Assembly (NCBI GenBank): GCA_965368585.1
Contig: CBDUNM010000037.1
Location: forward strand, 1 to 35,380
DNA length: 35,380 bases
Origin: JARRQB01 sp965368585
GTDB taxonomy: Bacteria > Pseudomonadota > Gammaproteobacteria > Chromatiales > Chromatiaceae
Direction: 5' to 3'
Translations under genes and position numbers: made by a program
Shown: positions 31,625 through 35,380 of the stretch, in pieces
How positions within the stretch are numbered: the first letter of the stretch is position 1
Layout: the number at the start of each line of letters is the position of its first letter
Notes under the pieces: generated by a model
What the model was told of the DNA's origin: nothing
Seen by the model: the letters and a program-made list of their open reading frames with translations, nothing else
Databases searched by the model: none

Positions 31625-33261
31625 GTAGCGTCGATCCCTGTCGACGCTTCGACCGGCGTGTCTTGCTCCTGTGGATCGAGCTTGTCCAGGCCCATCAGGC
31701 CGCAATGCAGCGCCTCGGCCAACTCCATCTGCGCCATCTGTTCCCCCCACAACACCGGACGCACGCCTTTAAAGCGACCGGCGACAAAGTCACGCACATG
31801 GGCCAATCCGTGAGGCGAATCATACACGCCCCGGTCGTAGAGGTACGAACTCACCCGCATACTGCAGAACGAGCCCTGGCAGGAGCCCTTGCCGACGCGG
31901 CTGCGCAAGCCGATGGATTGCAGACTCATCTCGGGTTCGGCCCCGGGGGCGGCCGCGACGATCTTGTCGACCGCCGACTGCGGCACCATCTCGCATTCGC
32001 ACAGGATCATGTCTTTTGGGTCACGACGCTGGTACCAGTAACGCGCCGCGAACCCAGGCTCTGTCCAGCGCACCGCGTCGCCACCGGGCAAGGCTTCGCT
32101 AGCGGTCTTGCACGGCACCGTGTTTCCCAGCCGCGCCGCTACCAGGTCGGCGGTCTTTTCGGCCATCAGCCTGAAGGTCGTAAGCTTGCCACCGGCAATG
32201 GTGGCGAAGTTGCACAGGCGCTGATCTGCGTGGCCCAGCAGCGTGAAACCACGGCTGGCCTTGCGACCATCGGCTTGCGACCCGGCTGCCATGACCAGTG
32301 GCCGCACCCCGGAAAAGGCGCGGATAAAACGAGTATTCGCCAAACGAGGAACCATCCGAGTACCCTCGACCAGATTACGATCGACTTCCTCGACGGTTGG
32401 CCGCAGATGCTCGGGGCTGGCCACGGTATCGGAGGTCGTGCCGAGCACCGACACCGTGCCGCCGGGCACCAAGATGTCGCCATCACCCGGCGGACGCAGC
32501 CGATTGATCACCCGTTGGCTCAGGCGTGTATTGCTGATGATCAAGGTGCCTTTGGAGTAGAGCAATGAGACGTCCGAACACCCGGCCAGGCGGGCGATAT
32601 CCATCGCCCAGGCACCACCGGCGTTGACTACTTGCCTAGCCAGAATCCGGCGCGGCTGCCCAGTCCTGTTATCGCGACACAATACGACCTTGATCGCGTC
32701 ATCCCTAATCTCAAACCCGGTCACTTCGGTGTGCGGCAAGTAAGCGCTGCCAGTGAGCTGTTGCGCGTGATGCACGTTCTGTAGCGTAATCTTGAACGGA
32801 TCGATCGTGGCGTCAGGAACGGCGTAAGCGGCGAAGGTCCGGTCCGACAGTTCGGGTTCCATCTCGCGCGCCTCGGCGGGCGTGAGCGTCCGGCAGTCGA
32901 TGCCGGCGGCAGTGCAGAATCCGGGAAAGCGTGCGGCGAAATCGGTGTCGTCGCCTTCCACCGCGACAAACAATCCGCCACTGTCATCGATGCACTGCGG
33001 CGCCAAACGCTTGAGGATCTCGCCTTCCTCGCGACACTCGGCGGCGGTCTTGGTATCGGCCGACGCGTAACGTCCACCGCTGTGCAACAGGCCGTGATTA
33101 CCACCCGAGGCGCCGCCGTTGAGGTCGGTCCGATCGAGCAACAGGCAGTGCGTGCCACGCAGCGCAAGATCGCGCATCACACCCGTTCCGGTGGCGCCGC
33201 CGCCGATTATCACGACTTCGGTCTCGAAGGTCGCAACGCCGTTGATGCGCATCGAGTCCAC
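31621..33261 (-). CDS. glpA: Anaerobic glycerol-3-phosphate dehydrogenase subunit A
   Basis: GlpA is the catalytic FAD subunit that oxidises glycerol-3-phosphate to dihydroxyacetone phosphate. The 546 residues (E. coli 542) have the FAD-binding VVIIGGGATGTGVMRDLALR, then NHGLLHSGGRYA, VPDATIDPFKITLQN, VVNAGGAWAMDIARLAG, GDGDILVPGGTVSVLGTTSD, FSGVRPLV and IAGGKLTTFRLMAEKTADLV. The C-terminal BFD-like [2Fe-2S] domain is complete: LCECE, later GKGSCQGSFCSMR. The start is GTG at 33261 or ATG at 33252; GGTGG precedes the latter by five bases, so it may be the true one. It lies nine bases after glpC-like and overlaps glpB by four. The gene is intact. Confidence 0.94.
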   Translation of the reverse strand: MDSMRINGVATFETEVVIIGGGATGTGVMRDLALRGTHCLLLDRTDLNGGASGGNHGLLHSGGRYASADTKTAAECREEGEILKRLAPQCIDDSGGLFVAVEGDDTDFAARFPGFCTAAGIDCRTLTPAEAREMEPELSDRTFAAYAVPDATIDPFKITLQNVHHAQQLTGSAYLPHTEVTGFEIRDDAIKVVLCRDNRTGQPRRILARQVVNAGGAWAMDIARLAGCSDVSLLYSKGTLIISNTRLSQRVINRLRPPGDGDILVPGGTVSVLGTTSDTVASPEHLRPTVEEVDRNLVEGTRMVPRLANTRFIRAFSGVRPLVMAAGSQADGRKASRGFTLLGHADQRLCNFATIAGGKLTTFRLMAEKTADLVAARLGNTVPCKTASEALPGGDAVRWTEPGFAARYWYQRRDPKDMILCECEMVPQSAVDKIVAAAPGAEPEMSLQSIGLRSRVGKGSCQGSFCSMRVSSYLYDRGVYDSPHGLAHVRDFVAGRFKGVRPVLWGEQMAQMELAEALHCGLMGLDKLDPQEQDTPVEASTGIDAT

Positions 33262-33270
33262 CCAAGCGCC

Positions 33271-34560
33271 CTACAGGCCCACGTCGGCCAAGTCCGGCCC
33301 GAGGTATTTGCGCTCGTTCTTGCCCAGGATGCCCAGCGACAGGCAGATCAGCGTCCAGTAGTGAACTACCCGGTACTGACCGCCGTAGTGATCGCTCAGG
33401 TCCTCCATCTGCGAATGGCAATTATGGCAAGGCGTCAGGACGTAGTCGGCTTGGGTCGCCAGGATCTGATCGAACTTGCGTTTGCCGTAGGCACGACGCT
33501 GCTCGCTCATACCGGCCTGCAGAAAGCCGGCGCCGCCACCGCAACAATAATTCCCCGATCGACACGGCTGCATATCGATGAGGTTGTGGTCGCCCACGAG
33601 TTGTTTCGCGACGTAGCGCAGGTCGTCGGCAACCGGATCACCGATCGACTTACGCACCAACTGGCAGGGATCCTGGATGGTGAACTTCAGGTTGCGCTCG
33701 TTCCACAGCGAGTTGACGGGTAATTTACCTTCACGTATCCACTGCGCGTAATAGGTGATCAGGCTGGCGGCCTCGAAGTCCGCTTCCAGACCAAAACGCT
33801 CTACACCCTTCCACAGCGTGTAAAAGGAATGACCGCACTCGGTGTTGACCCAGACCTTGCAACCCAGTTCGTTGACCGCATCGACACGCTGCCTGACCAT
33901 CGCCTCCCAGGCCGCGTCGTCGCCGGTGAACATGCAGAAATTCTCCGCCGCCCAACCCTTGGACGCATAGGTCCAATCGGCGCCGACGTAGTCAAATATC
34001 TTCCACAGCGGGGCCAATTCCTCGGGCTCCACGGCCGGCTCGCGCGAGTTCTGATTGACGAAGAAATAGGCGCCCTGCTTGTCGATCGGGGCCTCCAGGG
34101 TCCGGAAGCGCGCATCGGCTTCGCGCACCTCGGTGACGATCTCATCGACGATCTCCACGAAATCCTCAGAGCGCAGCCCCATGGCGCTGGTGCTGGGAAA
34201 GCGCAACTGCGCCTCGCAGGAGCGGACGATGCCTTGCGGCTTTCGCTCGCTCGGCCAGGCGCCACGCGCCACTGCGACCAGGGCCGCGACATCGATGTTC
34301 ATCGGGCATACATAGGTACAGCGCTTGCACTGGGTGCAGGTCCAGACCCAGGGCGTGTTGGACAGTTCCTCGTTCATCCCGAGCATGGCCATGCGAATGA
34401 ACCTGCGCGGATCCATGCCTTCCAGCCCGGAGGCCGGGCAGCCGGATGAGCAGAGACCGCAGCTCAGGCAGGAATCGTAGCTGGCGCCCTGCGGCAGCAA
34501 CTCCGACGCGCGTGCTTTGAAATCAAGGATAGGTATACTGACCTCGGCGGTTTGCACCAT
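33271..34560 (-). CDS. glpC: GlpC-like iron-sulfur subunit (HdrD/CCG domain)
   Basis: A 429-residue Fe-S protein of the GlpC/HdrD type that links GlpAB to the quinone pool. It has two [4Fe-4S] sets: CLSCGLCSSGCP (C31, C34, C37, C41) and CTQCKRCTYVCP (C75, C78, C81, C85). Two CCG (cysteine-rich) domains follow, with NTECGHSFYTLWKG and DPCQLVRK, then CCGGGAGFLQAG and LTPCHNCHSQM, which bind a non-cubane cluster in relatives. No membrane helix is evident. The ATG at 34560 has AGGGGAG six bases upstream. Order is glpC-glpA-glpB, not the E. coli ABC order. It is longer than E. coli GlpC (396) and could also be viewed as an HdrD/DsrK-type subunit, but the context says GlpC. Confidence 0.85.
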   Translation of the reverse strand: MVQTAEVSIPILDFKARASELLPQGASYDSCLSCGLCSSGCPASGLEGMDPRRFIRMAMLGMNEELSNTPWVWTCTQCKRCTYVCPMNIDVAALVAVARGAWPSERKPQGIVRSCEAQLRFPSTSAMGLRSEDFVEIVDEIVTEVREADARFRTLEAPIDKQGAYFFVNQNSREPAVEPEELAPLWKIFDYVGADWTYASKGWAAENFCMFTGDDAAWEAMVRQRVDAVNELGCKVWVNTECGHSFYTLWKGVERFGLEADFEAASLITYYAQWIREGKLPVNSLWNERNLKFTIQDPCQLVRKSIGDPVADDLRYVAKQLVGDHNLIDMQPCRSGNYCCGGGAGFLQAGMSEQRRAYGKRKFDQILATQADYVLTPCHNCHSQMEDLSDHYGGQYRVVHYWTLICLSLGILGKNERKYLGPDLADVGL

Positions 34561-34830
34561 GGTGTACTCCCCTGTAGTGCATGCAACTGTACCGAAAACC
34601 ACCGGGTCGTGCAGTAAGTCCCCTGCCTGTCCCGTCCGGTGCTTGCGCACGGTCAACGGCTCAGCCCTGTTATCGCGACACTATCGCGGCACGTCGAGAT
34701 GATGCCTTGATTCCGGCCGCATCGCGGCGGGGCGCCGCGCACGGCGAGCCGCGACGATTGCATCTCGATGATCGTTCGAGGAGACGCGGCATACACGGCC
34801 GAGTGTTTCAACCGGGTGACGTCAAACCAT

Positions 34831-35334
34831 CTATTTCAAATGATCGTAAGAAAACAAATGATCGGATGCGCCGAGTGGCGCGTGGCAGCTGCGACACTCA
34901 TTCAAGTCTTTATCCGCCACCGAACCATCCGGCTTGAAGGCGGCAAACTCCCAATTGCCGTTTTTCAATCCTGCGGCGTGCTCTTGTCCCCAGCCCTCCT
35001 CGCGCTGCATAACGGCAATCAATGCAAACTTATCGCGCATGCGGCGACCGAGTGAAGATTTCATTACATTGCCGTCAGCGTCCTTTTGCGCTGTGTACAC
35101 CTCACCCACCAGGATGGAGCCATAGGGCAATTTTCCGTCCTCGCCGGGACCTTGCATTGCCTTGTCGTTGGCGAATAGACGAATGATCTGATCGTGGTTC
35201 TGGACCCGATCGAGGCTCAGATAGTTCGTGAATGTATTGCGATAATCACTTGGAAAGCTGATCGTGTTTTCGCCCCAGGCCGGAGATAAACACAGTATCA
35301 GCGTTAGCGCACCTGCTTGAAGTATCTGTTTCAT
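34831..35334 (-). CDS. Cytochrome P460-family heme protein, second copy
   Basis: The 167-residue product has a good signal peptide (MKQILQAGALTLILCLSPAW, then GENT) and the P460 pattern: ISFPSDYRNTFTNYLSLDRV, IRLFANDKAMQ, LPYGSILVGEVYTAQKDADG, REEGWGQEHAAG, NWEFAAFKPDGS and the heme motif CRSCH near the C-terminus. The family binds c-type heme with a Lys crosslink in true P460, able to oxidise hydroxylamine or bind NO. The ATG at 35334 is chosen for the signal peptide; the frame stays open to 35373. It is upstream of glpC-glpA-glpB in the same direction, 270 bases apart; shared transcription is uncertain. It is clearly distinct in sequence from the copy at 5007-5483. Confidence 0.8.
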   Translation of the reverse strand: MKQILQAGALTLILCLSPAWGENTISFPSDYRNTFTNYLSLDRVQNHDQIIRLFANDKAMQGPGEDGKLPYGSILVGEVYTAQKDADGNVMKSSLGRRMRDKFALIAVMQREEGWGQEHAAGLKNGNWEFAAFKPDGSVADKDLNECRSCHAPLGASDHLFSYDHLK

Positions 35335-35380
35335 TGCTCGCATTTCCCCCATTGGTCGCATGTATAGGCTCAAAGTCGCC

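Noticed and set aside
1..35380. CRISPR array, tRNA or rRNA
   Set aside because: No regularly spaced identical repeats and no cloverleaf or rRNA-like sequence was seen on reading both strands; a covariance-model scan was not possible.

Overview
The window looks like gammaproteobacterial DNA of moderately high GC. It carries the oxygen-independent ubiquinone set (ubiT, ubiU, ubiV with yhcC), anaerobic glycerol-3-phosphate dehydrogenase genes, two cytochrome P460-type heme proteins, remnants of an octaheme tetrathionate reductase operon, and a PEP-CTERM protein beside a two-partner secretion locus. This fits a facultatively anaerobic, possibly sulfur-metabolising gammaproteobacterium. Multiply damaged genes and broken insertion sequences stand beside intact genes. 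This suggests ongoing genome decay, as in recent symbionts or niche-restricted bacteria. Assembly error could explain some single frameshifts, but not the repeated TGG-to-stop changes.

Layout. 1-638: a TRAP-transporter solute-binding gene cut by the left edge. 826-2536: a tightly coupled minus-strand operon (FmdE-like, a half-length degenerate glutamine amidotransferase, a MOSC protein of YiiM type). 2873-4510: a decayed plus-strand pair, octaheme tetrathionate reductase and its membrane cytochrome b. 4522-5483: cytochrome P460 coupled to a thioredoxin-fold protein. 5840-6317: a frameshifted DUF2189 membrane-protein gene. 6377-9725: ubiT facing the operon yhcC-ubiU-ubiV, which has a perfect FNR/ANR-type palindrome upstream (9781-9794).

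10.2-23.5 kb is an accessory block of surface proteins: a secreted beta-helix protein, a PEP-CTERM protein, a ~1195-residue TpsA exoprotein, a divergent TPR-CHAT protease, the TpsB outer-membrane pore, an unrecognised protein fragment and a guanylate-kinase-like protein with a broken P-loop. A 25-bp perfect (about 52-bp imperfect) direct repeat lies at each end (10158 and 23524). The second copy is next to an IS3-family transposase remnant. The block is the best candidate for an unusual system: TpsA and the PEP-CTERM protein are transcribed together, and a CHAT-family cysteine protease and a TpsB pore diverge from them.

23.6-30 kb is a graveyard: IS3, integrase-core and IS6 remnants, a lone exported endonuclease/exonuclease/phosphatase-family protein, and a large fibronectin-III-like surface-protein pseudogene with five in-frame stops and two frameshifts. 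30.3-34.6 kb is an intact glpC-like/glpA/glpB operon feeding electrons from glycerol-3-phosphate to quinone, preceded by a second cytochrome P460-family gene (34831-35334).

Together, the intact genes make quinone without oxygen and reduce it from glycerol-3-phosphate, while a tetrathionate-type terminal branch has been lost. I saw no tRNA, rRNA or CRISPR array.
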